This document shows, piece after piece, positions 15,459-24,273 of a DNA stretch of 64,000 bases; position 1 is the stretch's first letter, and every line of letters begins with the position of its first letter. This stretch comes from Smithella sp. (lineage in GTDB: Bacteria; Desulfobacterota; Syntrophia; Syntrophales; Smithellaceae), in contig SCVW01000034.1 of assembly GCA_007244375.1 (NCBI GenBank), forward strand, positions 1-64,000, written 5' to 3'. The position numbers and the translations under genes are program-made. Under the pieces are notes generated by a model. It saw only the letters and a list, made by a program, of their open reading frames with translations, was not told the DNA's origin and did no database searches.

Positions 15459-15586
15459 AAAAAATTAATTTAGCCTGCCTCGTCCACCCTTATTTTATAA
15501 AATATAAACCTGATATTCCTGTATGTCAATAATATACTAAATATCGAATGAAAGGGAAAAGGGGGGATGATCGGCAAGATAATCAT

Positions 15587-15663
15587 TGGTGGCGGTGCCT
15601 GGATTTGAACCAGGGACACTACGGATATGAGCCGTATGCTCTGACCAACTGAGCTACACCGCC
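15587..15663 (-). tRNA. tRNA-Met (anticodon CAT)
   Basis: A full cloverleaf of 77 bases can be drawn on the minus strand: acceptor GGCGGTG/CACCGCC, D arm GCTC...GAGC, anticodon stem TACGG/CCGTA with loop CTCATAT, T arm CCTGG-TTCAAAT-CCAGG, and an encoded CCA. The acceptor sequence matches elongator tRNA-Met better than the CAT-bearing tRNA-Ile; modification to Ile cannot be fully excluded. Confidence 0.93.
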
Positions 15664-15746
15664 TTTGTGGCAATTAAAACATTATAAAAAAGGTGGATAT
15701 CCACCGCGGGGACGCTATATCTAAGTATGGAAGTTTTGTCAATGAA

Positions 15747-17462
15747 TTATTGAGCAGTATCCATTTTATAGATAACGATTACACTTCTATCACGTAGAGA
15801 AACACCAGTGGATTGGACTAATGCCAGTACAATTTCCTGCTTGCCGTCGTTATCAATGTCTTTAATGCAATAATCAGCTACATAGCCGTTGATTTTCTTT
15901 GTATGCCAGTTTTCAATCATGCCCATGCCATCCCATTCCAGATCGTATATTTCACTGGCAGTAAAAAGTTTAAGTTTTTTGAAAATACGACCACTGGAAG
16001 ACAGATTTTTAACTATGATAATTTCTTTTTTGCCGTCCTTGTTTGTGTCCAGGGTCAGAATGCGTAAGTTGGCATAAGCGTATCTTTCCTTATCACTGTC
16101 TGTAGGATTGGCTTTATTTCCAATGTTTTCCAGATAATTGTTACTTCCACCGTACACATCTTCACTTTTCCAGATAAGCTCGTCACTGGTGAACCCGATG
16201 GAGGTAAGACGACCTAAGGATTTAGTTGTCTTTTCAGTTATGTATAAATAATCCAAATCATCAAGGGCGATTATTTTTTCGCTTTCTCCGATGCCCACGT
16301 TGTCTACAGTAAGTCCATAAATAGATAACCCGAAAGGTACTTTCATTTTTTGATCTGCTACATATTTGCCGTCTCTCCAAACCATCTCGTAAATTGGTGT
16401 ATCAAATGGTTTGTCCATGCCGTATTCCTGACCAAGAAGAAGAGGAATTCCGGAGGAGGTATCAATGACACGCAAAAACCAACGTATATCAGAGGCAATT
16501 TTTGCGTATTTACCATCTTTAAATTCCAGAACAAAAGAATCAAGCAATGCGTCGTTTAGTGATGTTACGATTATTTCGGGAACACCATTTCTATTAACAT
16601 CAGCAACATCGACAGCTATGTAATTATCATAAGAACTACCTTTTTCTTTTTGTAATAATATCAAATTCTTATCGTCTTTTTTGTATATATAAACACTGTT
16701 TCTGTCAATGGTTACAATTTCATTTATACCATCGCTGTTCACGTCGCCGGTAGCCATTCCCTTGAATTCAGTAGGAATCTTTTGGCTCATCCAGAAATCT
16801 TTTCTATTAATAGGTTCGGTCGCATTTATAAATTCAGAATTAATAACGGAAGTTAATGTTCCTTTTTTCCTATCGGTTCTCATTTTTGCAATTATTTGGG
16901 ACTCACGGGACAATGCCGAAGGTACTTGGGGAGAAGTTGCAGGAGTGGGTGCGGTAACCGAAGGTGCGCTGGATGCCGGTGTAGTACCAAGAATCTGTTG
17001 AATAATTTTTTCGGAAAAATCGTTAATCTTAGGAATTACATCGTCAATAGTCTGTGATTGCGCAAAAATTCCGATGTCAGACTTATTGTTGAGAATATCG
17101 ACAAGTTTCCCATCAATACTTATACTGCTGCCGATTTTAGTAATGCTTCCCCAAACAACATAATCAGAATTTAATTTCTTTCCTAAGCTGTAGACTTCAG
17201 TTTCAGTGATACTTTTTATTTTAGATTTCTTGATTTCATTATTGACAATGTTCTTATTGGTTACATTAATTTTATCAGGAATGGAAATACGTGAAGCAAG
17301 CATTTCTTCTATTCCTTTTTTTATATAATCTATATTCTCTGCGCTGTTTATTGTAAAAGGCAAGACGGTTACTGTGTATGTATCTTTTGCCCAGGATAAA
17401 CTGACAGAAAAAGCTACCATAAAAATTATCATACAGCATATTATATAACGAGCTTTTTGCAT
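15747..17462 (-). CDS. Exported TolB-N-like/VCBS (FG-GAP) repeat protein
   Basis: The 571-residue protein has a clear signal peptide (hydrophobic 8-24, cleavage near WAKD). Residues 27-160 look like a TolB-N/FlgO-type domain (VTVLPFTINSAENIDYIKKG, then YVVWGSITKIG). A Ser/Thr/Pro/Ala linker (160-185) follows. The rest carries VCBS/FG-GAP units with calcium-loop motifs DVNSDGINEI, DVNRNGVPEI, DTNKDGKKEI and DIDNDGKQEI. It should be periplasmic or surface-exposed. The start has an AAGGAGAT site. Similar architectures occur in other deltaproteobacteria, without a known function. It is probably a single gene; tRNA-Met lies downstream on the same strand. Confidence 0.78.
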   Translation of the reverse strand: MQKARYIICCMIIFMVAFSVSLSWAKDTYTVTVLPFTINSAENIDYIKKGIEEMLASRISIPDKINVTNKNIVNNEIKKSKIKSITETEVYSLGKKLNSDYVVWGSITKIGSSISIDGKLVDILNNKSDIGIFAQSQTIDDVIPKINDFSEKIIQQILGTTPASSAPSVTAPTPATSPQVPSALSRESQIIAKMRTDRKKGTLTSVINSEFINATEPINRKDFWMSQKIPTEFKGMATGDVNSDGINEIVTIDRNSVYIYKKDDKNLILLQKEKGSSYDNYIAVDVADVNRNGVPEIIVTSLNDALLDSFVLEFKDGKYAKIASDIRWFLRVIDTSSGIPLLLGQEYGMDKPFDTPIYEMVWRDGKYVADQKMKVPFGLSIYGLTVDNVGIGESEKIIALDDLDYLYITEKTTKSLGRLTSIGFTSDELIWKSEDVYGGSNNYLENIGNKANPTDSDKERYAYANLRILTLDTNKDGKKEIIIVKNLSSSGRIFKKLKLFTASEIYDLEWDGMGMIENWHTKKINGYVADYCIKDIDNDGKQEIVLALVQSTGVSLRDRSVIVIYKMDTAQ

Positions 17463-17597
17463 ACGATCTCCTTTTTGACTACTTTGTGCATTTATGCATT
17501 TATGACGGCGTTTCTAACATTTTAAGGGTGATAATTCAATAATGATTTGATGACGCGAAATCATTTGGTTAAATTATTAATATAATTGAATCATTAA

Positions 17598-18272
17598 TTA
17601 TGCTTTAGTTGGAATGACATAAAACATTACAGCGAAGAAATGACAAGCGCTGCCGGCCAGAACAAACAAATGCCAGATTGTGTGATTGAATGGAAGTTTT
17701 CTCCATGCATAAAAGATGGTGCCGAACGTATAGGCTAAACCGCCACTAATCAGCAAAGCTAAACCACCGCCGGGCAAAGTATGAAAAAGTGGTTTAATGG
17801 CGAAGATAATTATCCACCCCATTAAAATATAAGCGATAGTTGATATAATCTTGAATCTATAAATAAAGAATATTTTAAATAAAATGCCGACTACGGCTAA
17901 AGACCAGACTATAATAAGCATACTCCATCCCACAGCTCCGCTTATAGTTACAAGAAGAAAAGGAGTATATGTTCCGGCAATAAGAACATAAATACATGAA
18001 TGATCAAATATCTTGAATATATGTTTTAAGTTTGGTTTTTTTAAAATATGATAAAGAGTTGAAGCCGAATAAAGCAGAACAAGAGTAGTTCCGAAAACTG
18101 TGCAACTTACAATGTGATTCACATTACCGTACATGGCGGAGAAAACGATTAAAAGAACCAATCCGCTTATACTGATTAAGGCTCCAATTCCATGCGTTAC
18201 ACTATTGCATATTTCTTCCCAAAAAGTGTAATTTTCTCCGGTTTGTGATTCATGCATAACTTTGTATTCCAT
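17598..18272 (-). CDS. Hemolysin III/TrhA (PAQR-type) membrane protein
   Basis: This 224-residue protein has seven hydrophobic segments. The PAQR/hemolysin-III histidine and serine landmarks are present: NSVTHGIGA, SASTLYH, FDHSCIYVLIAGTYTPF and a C-terminal HTIWHLFVLAGSACHF. These residues bind zinc in the family. Bacterial TrhA proteins have been tied to membrane-fluidity or lipid homeostasis, and the hemolysin label is historical. It is divergent from purB across a 142-base spacer. The first ATG is kept; a second Met five codons in is possible. Confidence 0.88.
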   Translation of the reverse strand: MEYKVMHESQTGENYTFWEEICNSVTHGIGALISISGLVLLIVFSAMYGNVNHIVSCTVFGTTLVLLYSASTLYHILKKPNLKHIFKIFDHSCIYVLIAGTYTPFLLVTISGAVGWSMLIIVWSLAVVGILFKIFFIYRFKIISTIAYILMGWIIIFAIKPLFHTLPGGGLALLISGGLAYTFGTIFYAWRKLPFNHTIWHLFVLAGSACHFFAVMFYVIPTKA

Positions 18273-18342
18273 AATTGACCCAGAGCAATAAGCTTTTTGT
18301 TTTCATTTGTCAAATTATAAAAAAGTTAATTTATATTAATTC

Positions 18343-18372
18343 TTGACTGATTTATGGAATTAGTAATAATAA
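18343..18372 (+). promoter_or_regulatory. Likely sigma70-type promoter for purB
   Basis: TTGACT (18343-18348) and TAATAA (18367-18372) are separated by 18 bases, 43 bases upstream of the purB start codon. Confidence 0.5.
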
Positions 18373-18414
18373 CCCCCATGTGTAAATAATAAAATATTAT
18401 TTAAGGAGAAAAAA

Positions 18415-19716
18415 TTGATACCGCGATATTCCAGAGAGGTAATAACAAATATATGGAGCCAGGAAAGCAAATACCAAAAATGGCTGGATGTGGAAATATT
18501 AGCTTGTGAGGCCATGGTCAAGCTGGGCAAAATGCCCCCAAACGCGCTCAAAAATATTAAAAAAAATGTTTCGATAAATGTGGAACGAATTGATGAAATC
18601 GAAAAGGTTACAAAACATGATGTGATTGCTTTTTTAACGTCTCTGACGGAAAAGGTCGGTGAAGACGGGCGTTTTATTCATATGGGCCTGACCTCATCAG
18701 ACGTTCTGGACACTTCTTTTGCCGTTCAATTAAAAGAAGCATCTCAATTATTACTGGGGGACATTGATAAATTATTGGCTGTTTTGAAGAGGAGAGCGCT
18801 CGAAAATAAAGAAACTTTGATGATCGGCAGGTCGCATGGGATTCACGCAGAGCCGATTACTTTCGGCCTGAAGCTAGCTTTGTGGTATGAGGAGATGCGG
18901 CGCAATCGTCAGAGGCTTGTCCGGGCCAAAGAATCCGTCAGCTACGGGAAAATATCAGGCGCTGTCGGAACATTTTCTTTTATCGATCCTTTTGTGGAAG
19001 AATATGTTTGCAGCAAATTAGGTTTGAAACCTGCGTCGGTTTCTTCTCAGATTGTTCAACGTGACCGCCATGCTGAATTCTTTACAACGCTCGCTATTAT
19101 TGCTTCTTCAATGGATAAATTTGCCCAGGAGATAAGACTTTTACAAAGAACCGAGGTCAGAGAGGCCGAAGAATATTTCTCGGAAGGGCAGAAAGGTTCT
19201 TCAGCAATGCCGCATAAACGCAATCCGGTTTTGTCGGAAAATATCTCCGGTCTGGCAAGACTGGTTCGCTCGTATGCAGTTGCTTCTTTGGAAGACATTG
19301 CTCTCTGGCATGAAAGGGACATCAGCCATTCTTCAGTGGAAAGAGTCATAGGTCCGGATGCCACGATTGTCCTTGATTTCATGCTGAGCAGATTTACGAA
19401 CATGATGGATCAGCTTCTTATCTATCCCGAAAAGATGCTTTATAATTTGAACATGACCCATGGTATTATTTTTTCTCAGATGGTTCTGTTGGCGCTTGTC
19501 GAGAAGGGCACAACCAGAGAGGAGGCTTATGCCGTTGTGCAGCGTAACGCGATGAAATCATGGAAGGAAGGTTTGGAGTTTAAAGATTTGCTGGAAAAAG
19601 ATTCCACAGTCAGAAAATACCTGAAGAAAAAAGAATTGACGGCAATATTTAATGTGAAAAATTTCCTGAAGAATCTGGATTTTATCTTTAACCGTGTATT
19701 TAAGAATGAAAAATAA
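18415..19716 (+). CDS. purB: Adenylosuccinate lyase
   Basis: A fumarase/aspartase-superfamily lyase of 433 residues. It catalyses two steps of purine synthesis: SAICAR to AICAR, and adenylosuccinate to AMP. The superfamily signature GSSAMPHKRNP lies at 261-271, with catalytic Ser in the mobile loop. His141 is in the GRSHGIHAEP segment, and GLTSSDVLDT is at 91-100. The start is TTG, supported by AAGGAG eight bases upstream and the usual N-terminal IPRYSR sequence. It converges with nadB, leaving an 11-base gap. It appears monocistronic. Confidence 0.96.
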   Translation: MIPRYSREVITNIWSQESKYQKWLDVEILACEAMVKLGKMPPNALKNIKKNVSINVERIDEIEKVTKHDVIAFLTSLTEKVGEDGRFIHMGLTSSDVLDTSFAVQLKEASQLLLGDIDKLLAVLKRRALENKETLMIGRSHGIHAEPITFGLKLALWYEEMRRNRQRLVRAKESVSYGKISGAVGTFSFIDPFVEEYVCSKLGLKPASVSSQIVQRDRHAEFFTTLAIIASSMDKFAQEIRLLQRTEVREAEEYFSEGQKGSSAMPHKRNPVLSENISGLARLVRSYAVASLEDIALWHERDISHSSVERVIGPDATIVLDFMLSRFTNMMDQLLIYPEKMLYNLNMTHGIIFSQMVLLALVEKGTTREEAYAVVQRNAMKSWKEGLEFKDLLEKDSTVRKYLKKKELTAIFNVKNFLKNLDFIFNRVFKNEK

Positions 19717-19727
19717 ATTCCGGTAAA

Positions 19728-21317
19728 CTATTCTTTTACAATGATCGTATCTTTTTTGAGTTCGTCACTTGTTTCCGGATAATCTATATTGTAGTGCAAA
19801 CCGCGGCTTTCTTTTCGTATACGGGCGCTCTTTACAATCAGTTTGGCAACGGTCGTAATATTACGTAATTCTATGAGGTCTTTCGTAACTTTAAAATTCC
19901 AGTAGTATTCATCAATTTCTTTCTGAATGAGGTCGATTCTGCGCTGGGCTCTTTCCAATCGTTTGTCTGATCTGACAATGCCCACATAATTCCACATGCA
20001 TCTTCTTATTTCATCCCAGTTGTGTGTGACAACTACGCTGTCATCGCTTTCCGTCGTACCGCTGGGGTCCCAGGGGGCAATGAATGTATCACTTTGTTTT
20101 GCATTCTCATGTTCCCGGGAAATATCTGTATAAATGCGATGAGAGTAAACAACCGCTTCCAGTAAGGAATTGCTGGCCAAACGGTTGGCACCGTGTAATC
20201 CGGTGCACGACACTTCACCGCAGGCAAAAAGGTGCGGAATAGATGTCCTGCCGTAATGATCAACGGCAATGCCGCCGCAGATATAATGTGCGGCGGGAAC
20301 AACAGGTATCGGGTCGCAGGTTATATCGATGCCAAATTCGAGACATTTGTTATAAATATTGGGAAAGCGGTTAATAATAAAGTCACGTTCACGGTGAGTG
20401 ATGTCGAGAAGTACATATTCATCTCCTGATTTTTTAATTTCCGTGTCGATTGCTTTGGCGACGACATCACGGGGTGCCAGGCTTTTCATGGAGTGATATT
20501 TTTCCATAAAAGTTGCCCCGTTTTTTAATCTTAGTATTCCTCCTTCACCACGCACGGCCTCACTAATCAGGAAGGATTTGGCATCAGGGTGATAAAGACA
20601 TGTGGGATGAAACTGAATGAATTCCATGTTCGCAATTTGTGCGCCTGCGCGGTAAGCCATGGCCAGGCCGTCTCCCGTAGCAATATCGGGATTTGTTGTA
20701 ATGAGATAAACCTTTCCTACACCTCCTGTGCATAATATTATATACTTTGCCCGATAAGTATGAACGTCATTTTTATCTATATCCAGGACATAAGCCCCCA
20801 AACAACGTTTGACTTGTGCTGCCCCTTCTTTTTTTACAATCAAATCGATGCCGATGTGGTTTTCAAAAATTTGAACATTTTTTAAATGAGAAACTTTTTC
20901 GTTGAGAGCACGCTCAATTTCATAGCCGGTGAGGTCTTTGGCGTGTAATACGCGTCTGCGGCTATGTCCTCCTTCGCGTCCCAAATCGTAAATGCCGGGG
21001 TCTTCCACCGATTTGGTAAAATTCACACCCCATTCTATAAGTTCATGAATTCTTGGAGGGGCTTCTTTGATGATAAATTCGACAACATCTTTTTTACACA
21101 GGCCGCCACCGCAGATTAAAGTATCATGGATGTGTTCCTCGAAACTATCCTCCTGATCCGTAACGGCGGCTATTCCGCCTTGAGCATAATTGGTGTTTGA
21201 TTCTGATTTTTCCTTTTTTGTTACGATTGCGACACTGCCGAGAGTCGAAGCTTTAATCGCCAGACTTAAACCGGCAATACCACTGCCTATGATTAAAAAA
21301 TCTGTTTTGAATTCCAT
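19728..21317 (-). CDS. nadB: L-aspartate oxidase
   Basis: The 529-residue FAD enzyme oxidises L-aspartate to iminoaspartate, the first step of de novo NAD synthesis. In anaerobes fumarate serves as the acceptor. The dinucleotide fold GSGIAGLSLAI is at residues 11-21. NYAQGGIAAV, the HSRRRVLHAKD loop and the QFHPT and GLHGANRLASNSLLE motifs are all present. The C-terminal helical domain of the succinate dehydrogenase/fumarate reductase type is complete. It works with nadC, found far away at 55.3 kb; nadA is not in the window. The start has a TGGAGAA site. Confidence 0.96.
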   Translation of the reverse strand: MEFKTDFLIIGSGIAGLSLAIKASTLGSVAIVTKKEKSESNTNYAQGGIAAVTDQEDSFEEHIHDTLICGGGLCKKDVVEFIIKEAPPRIHELIEWGVNFTKSVEDPGIYDLGREGGHSRRRVLHAKDLTGYEIERALNEKVSHLKNVQIFENHIGIDLIVKKEGAAQVKRCLGAYVLDIDKNDVHTYRAKYIILCTGGVGKVYLITTNPDIATGDGLAMAYRAGAQIANMEFIQFHPTCLYHPDAKSFLISEAVRGEGGILRLKNGATFMEKYHSMKSLAPRDVVAKAIDTEIKKSGDEYVLLDITHRERDFIINRFPNIYNKCLEFGIDITCDPIPVVPAAHYICGGIAVDHYGRTSIPHLFACGEVSCTGLHGANRLASNSLLEAVVYSHRIYTDISREHENAKQSDTFIAPWDPSGTTESDDSVVVTHNWDEIRRCMWNYVGIVRSDKRLERAQRRIDLIQKEIDEYYWNFKVTKDLIELRNITTVAKLIVKSARIRKESRGLHYNIDYPETSDELKKDTIIVKE

Positions 21318-21426
21318 TCAGTTCTCCAAGCGCAATATGCATATAAAAGTTTGTTTACAAATTGCAAGTGCTTATATATAGAGATTTATCTTTTTTAGCA
21401 AAGAGAAAATGTAAAAAGGATTTATA

Positions 21427-22425
21427 ATGCTAGTCCTTGGAATTGAATCTTCGTGTGACGAAACGGCAGCAGCAATAATTAACAATGGTAAGATATGTTC
21501 CAATGTTATTGCATCGCAAATAACAGTTCATTCTAAATATGGCGGCGTCGTGCCTGAAATTGCTTCTCGTAAACACATTGAAGCTATATATGTCGTATTA
21601 AAGCAGGCGTTGAATGACGCCAATGTCACGCTTGAAGAGATAGAAGGTATTGCTGTAACCCGCGGTCCCGGTCTGGTCGGATCTCTTCTGATCGGTTTAT
21701 CAACAGCCAAAGCTCTTGCTTATGCTCTGGATATTCCTTTCGTTGGTGTAAATCATATTGAAGGACATATTGCCGCAGCTTTTCTAACTGAGAATGTACC
21801 ATCTTTTCCTTTTGTGGCTTTGGTTGTTTCCGGAGGGCATACCAATATTTATCTGGTGAATAATTATCATAACTTTCAACTACTTGGCCAAACTCGTGAC
21901 GATGCTGCCGGAGAAGCTTTCGATAAAGGTGCCAATCTTCTTAATCTGGGTTATCCGGGCGGTGTTGTAATTGACAAAATAGCCAAAAGCGGAAATCCAC
22001 AGAAAATCGCTTTCCCCAGAGCTATGAAGGATTCAACCGATTTCAGTTTTAGTGGTTTAAAAACGTCCCTTTTGACAATGCTGAAAAAACTTAACCGGAA
22101 TCTCAACGCTGAAGAGTTGCCTGATATAGCCGCTAGCTATCAGGAAGCAATAGTGGATGTGCTTATGGAAAAAACAATAAAAGCGGCAGAAGATAATAAT
22201 GTCAGCCGTATAGTTGTATGCGGCGGAGTAGCGGCCAACAGCAGACTGCGTGAAAAATTCGAAAGAGAAACATCTTTACGAAATATCGGGTTGTTCATCC
22301 CTCCGGTTATATTGTGTACGGATAATGCGGCAATGATTGCAGCGATCGGCGAAATTATGTTAAAGGACGGCAGAAGTGATACGCTGGATTTGAATGCAGT
22401 ATCCCGCTGGCCTTTAGGGGCATAA
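21427..22425 (+). CDS. tsaD: tRNA threonylcarbamoyladenosine transferase TsaD
   Basis: The 332-residue Kae1/Qri7/YgjD protein transfers the threonylcarbamoyl group to A37 of ANN-decoding tRNAs, with TsaB and TsaE (not in this window). The start GIESSCDETAAAI is diagnostic. The metal-binding H-x-x-x-H is at His110 and His114 (NHIEGHIAAA). The ATPase-fold segments VVSGGHTNIY, GEAFDKGA and VVCGGVAANSRLR follow. It is followed 34 bases later by rsmA and is probably cotranscribed with it. An AAAAGGA site precedes the ATG. Confidence 0.96.
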   Translation: MLVLGIESSCDETAAAIINNGKICSNVIASQITVHSKYGGVVPEIASRKHIEAIYVVLKQALNDANVTLEEIEGIAVTRGPGLVGSLLIGLSTAKALAYALDIPFVGVNHIEGHIAAAFLTENVPSFPFVALVVSGGHTNIYLVNNYHNFQLLGQTRDDAAGEAFDKGANLLNLGYPGGVVIDKIAKSGNPQKIAFPRAMKDSTDFSFSGLKTSLLTMLKKLNRNLNAEELPDIAASYQEAIVDVLMEKTIKAAEDNNVSRIVVCGGVAANSRLREKFERETSLRNIGLFIPPVILCTDNAAMIAAIGEIMLKDGRSDTLDLNAVSRWPLGA

Positions 22426-22459
22426 TTATTGTTAATAAATTTCCTTCAAGCAGAATATC

Positions 22460-23323
22460 ATGAATTTACCTAAAGAAATAATCAGTCGCTATGCTGTCAA
22501 GCCACGTAAGAAACTGGGGCAATCATTTCTTATAGATAAAAATGTAATCAGAAAAATTTCTGCAGTAGCGCAGGTATCAAAAAATGATATTGTTGTGGAA
22601 GTGGGGGCTGGAATCGGTGTCTTAACCCGGGATTTAGCTGAGAATGCATCAAAACTTATTGCCGTTGAAATAGATGAAAAATTAGTTGAAGTATTAAATG
22701 ATAAGTTATCGGATTATAATAATGTGCAGATATGCCACGGTGATATTTTAAAATTTGATTTTGCTTCTGTTGACCGTAATGAAAAACAGAAAATTAAGGT
22801 TATTGGCAATATTCCATATAATATTTCTACTCCTTTACTGTTCCATTTAATATCTTCCCGGAGGTTTATAGATTCTTATGTGTTAATGTTGCAGAAAGAG
22901 GTGATTCAGCGGCTGATAGCTACTCCTGGAGGTAAAAATTATGGGATACCGTCTGTAATATTACAAATGTTTGCGACGGTAGAAAAAGTTTTGGATATTC
23001 CGGCCGGTTGCTTTTATCCTATTCCCAAAGTTGAATCGTCAGTGATAAAGGGATTTTTCATGGAGAAACCATTAGCGGAACTTACGGATGAAGATTTCTT
23101 TATAAAATTGGTCAGAGTCGCATTTGCGCAGCGACGGAAGATGCTGATTAATAATTTAAAAAGATCAAAATTGATGGAAGATGTCTCGGAATCACTTTTA
23201 AAAGAATTACTGAGAATGACGGGAATTAATGGGCAGAGAAGGAGTGAAACTCTTTCCGTTCAGGAATTTGGTGCTTTGAGTAATATTTTGTTTAAGGGGC
23301 AAGCAGAACAGCCAACGAAATAA
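22460..23323 (+). CDS. rsmA: 16S rRNA dimethyladenosine transferase
   Basis: The 287-residue KsgA/Dim1 enzyme dimethylates two adjacent adenosines near the 3' end of 16S rRNA. Motif X is seen at the start (KKLGQSFLIDKNVI). SAM-binding motif I, VEVGAGIGVLT, is at 46-56, and the catalytic motif IV is GNIPYN at 116-121. The C-terminal helical domain has the expected FAQRRKMLINNLK. It lies after tsaD in the same direction and converges with the small exported protein gene. Confidence 0.95.
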   Translation: MNLPKEIISRYAVKPRKKLGQSFLIDKNVIRKISAVAQVSKNDIVVEVGAGIGVLTRDLAENASKLIAVEIDEKLVEVLNDKLSDYNNVQICHGDILKFDFASVDRNEKQKIKVIGNIPYNISTPLLFHLISSRRFIDSYVLMLQKEVIQRLIATPGGKNYGIPSVILQMFATVEKVLDIPAGCFYPIPKVESSVIKGFFMEKPLAELTDEDFFIKLVRVAFAQRRKMLINNLKRSKLMEDVSESLLKELLRMTGINGQRRSETLSVQEFGALSNILFKGQAEQPTK

Positions 23324-23367
23324 TCGGGGAATAATAGTTCATCCTGCCCAGACTTTTCTTGTCGTGG

Positions 23368-23904
23368 CTACTGCGCAAAATATTGTCCCGAGCCACTTAT
23401 GCCATAAGAATCTGGCCGAATGGTTACGGTCACTTCACCTGGTGGAATATCAGCCCTGATGCCACCTATATATAAGGTTCCGAGAGTTTGTGCGTTGGAA
23501 AGACTACTATCTGCTCCCAATTTAAATGTAGCAGAAACATTCATACCGCTAGTGCCGCCAATAATAATCTCCGGCGTTGTAGCTTTTACCAATGTAACAC
23601 CGTTATTGTATGTGATATCAAGTGTTACGAAACCATTAAATTCCGTCGTTTCGCCACTTATAGTAAAATCTGTAGTTCCGAAATAACCCGGGTCTGTGTA
23701 TTCGGAAAAACCATCTGCATCATCCCATATAATGCTCAGGTTGCTGACGTTTCTTAACGGCCAGCGTTTACTCATGTCAATGGAAATACTATCTTGACCG
23801 GTTATTGCGGCAAGATCACCATCCGAAATAATAATCTTGGCAAATGATGCCTGTGGCATCATAAGCACTATCGAGATAACTGCTAATATTAAAATCTTCT
23901 TCAT
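23368..23904 (-). CDS. Small exported beta-rich protein of unknown function
   Basis: This 178-residue protein has a clean signal peptide (MKKILILAVISIVLMM, cleavage near SFAK). The mature start contains a DGDLAAITGQDSISI motif. Similar L-A-x-x-TGQ motifs begin several families of exported beta-rich proteins in proteobacteria, but no characterised function is known to me. The rest is alternating Thr/Ser/Gly-rich strands with only one Met and no Cys in the mature part, like a fibre or surface beta protein. It is a single gene flanked by a 369-base non-coding upstream region. Its own ribosome site is GGAGG. Confidence 0.7.
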   Translation of the reverse strand: MKKILILAVISIVLMMPQASFAKIIISDGDLAAITGQDSISIDMSKRWPLRNVSNLSIIWDDADGFSEYTDPGYFGTTDFTISGETTEFNGFVTLDITYNNGVTLVKATTPEIIIGGTSGMNVSATFKLGADSSLSNAQTLGTLYIGGIRADIPPGEVTVTIRPDSYGISGSGQYFAQ

Positions 23905-24273
23905 ATTTCCTCCTTAATTAAGGACATTTAGGAAACAAAATAATCATTGTTAATTATACGGATTCTTAATTATCCGTTCTGCAGTTAACCCTAATATGTT
24001 TTTGTCGTCAGCTATACTAAACCACACTTTTTATTATTTTAACATATAATTCTTTATATGATAGTTATTTCATAATACAAAATTAATATAATGTAAAGAA
24101 TATTTTAGGGTCTTTGTTATTTGTTCTAAAATTGGGGATAGACAATTCGAGAGTAGTTGTATTGGCGTCAGAAGCTAATCCGAAGGTTCTTTAATTTCAG
24201 AATTTAATAAAAAACTTATTGACTAACTTTTGTCAAAATAATAATGCTATTAGCTAATTAACGTGGTGAAAAG
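23905..24273. other. Non-coding AT-rich spacer
   Basis: No convincing gene is present. The first part is the upstream region of the minus-strand exported protein. A small perfect stem-loop, ACGGAT (23958-23963) with ATCCGT (23972-23977), occurs there. The far end holds the miaB promoter. The rest shows no further structure that I can support. Confidence 0.6.
24219..24247 (+). promoter_or_regulatory. Likely promoter of the miaB-led gene run
   Basis: TTGACT (24219-24224) and TAATGC (24242-24247) are separated by 17 bases, ending 26 bases before the miaB ATG. Confidence 0.55.

Noticed and set aside
15587-15663. tRNA-Met as an integration site
   Set aside because: No integrase, no direct repeat of the tRNA 3' end and no foreign-looking genes are next to it.
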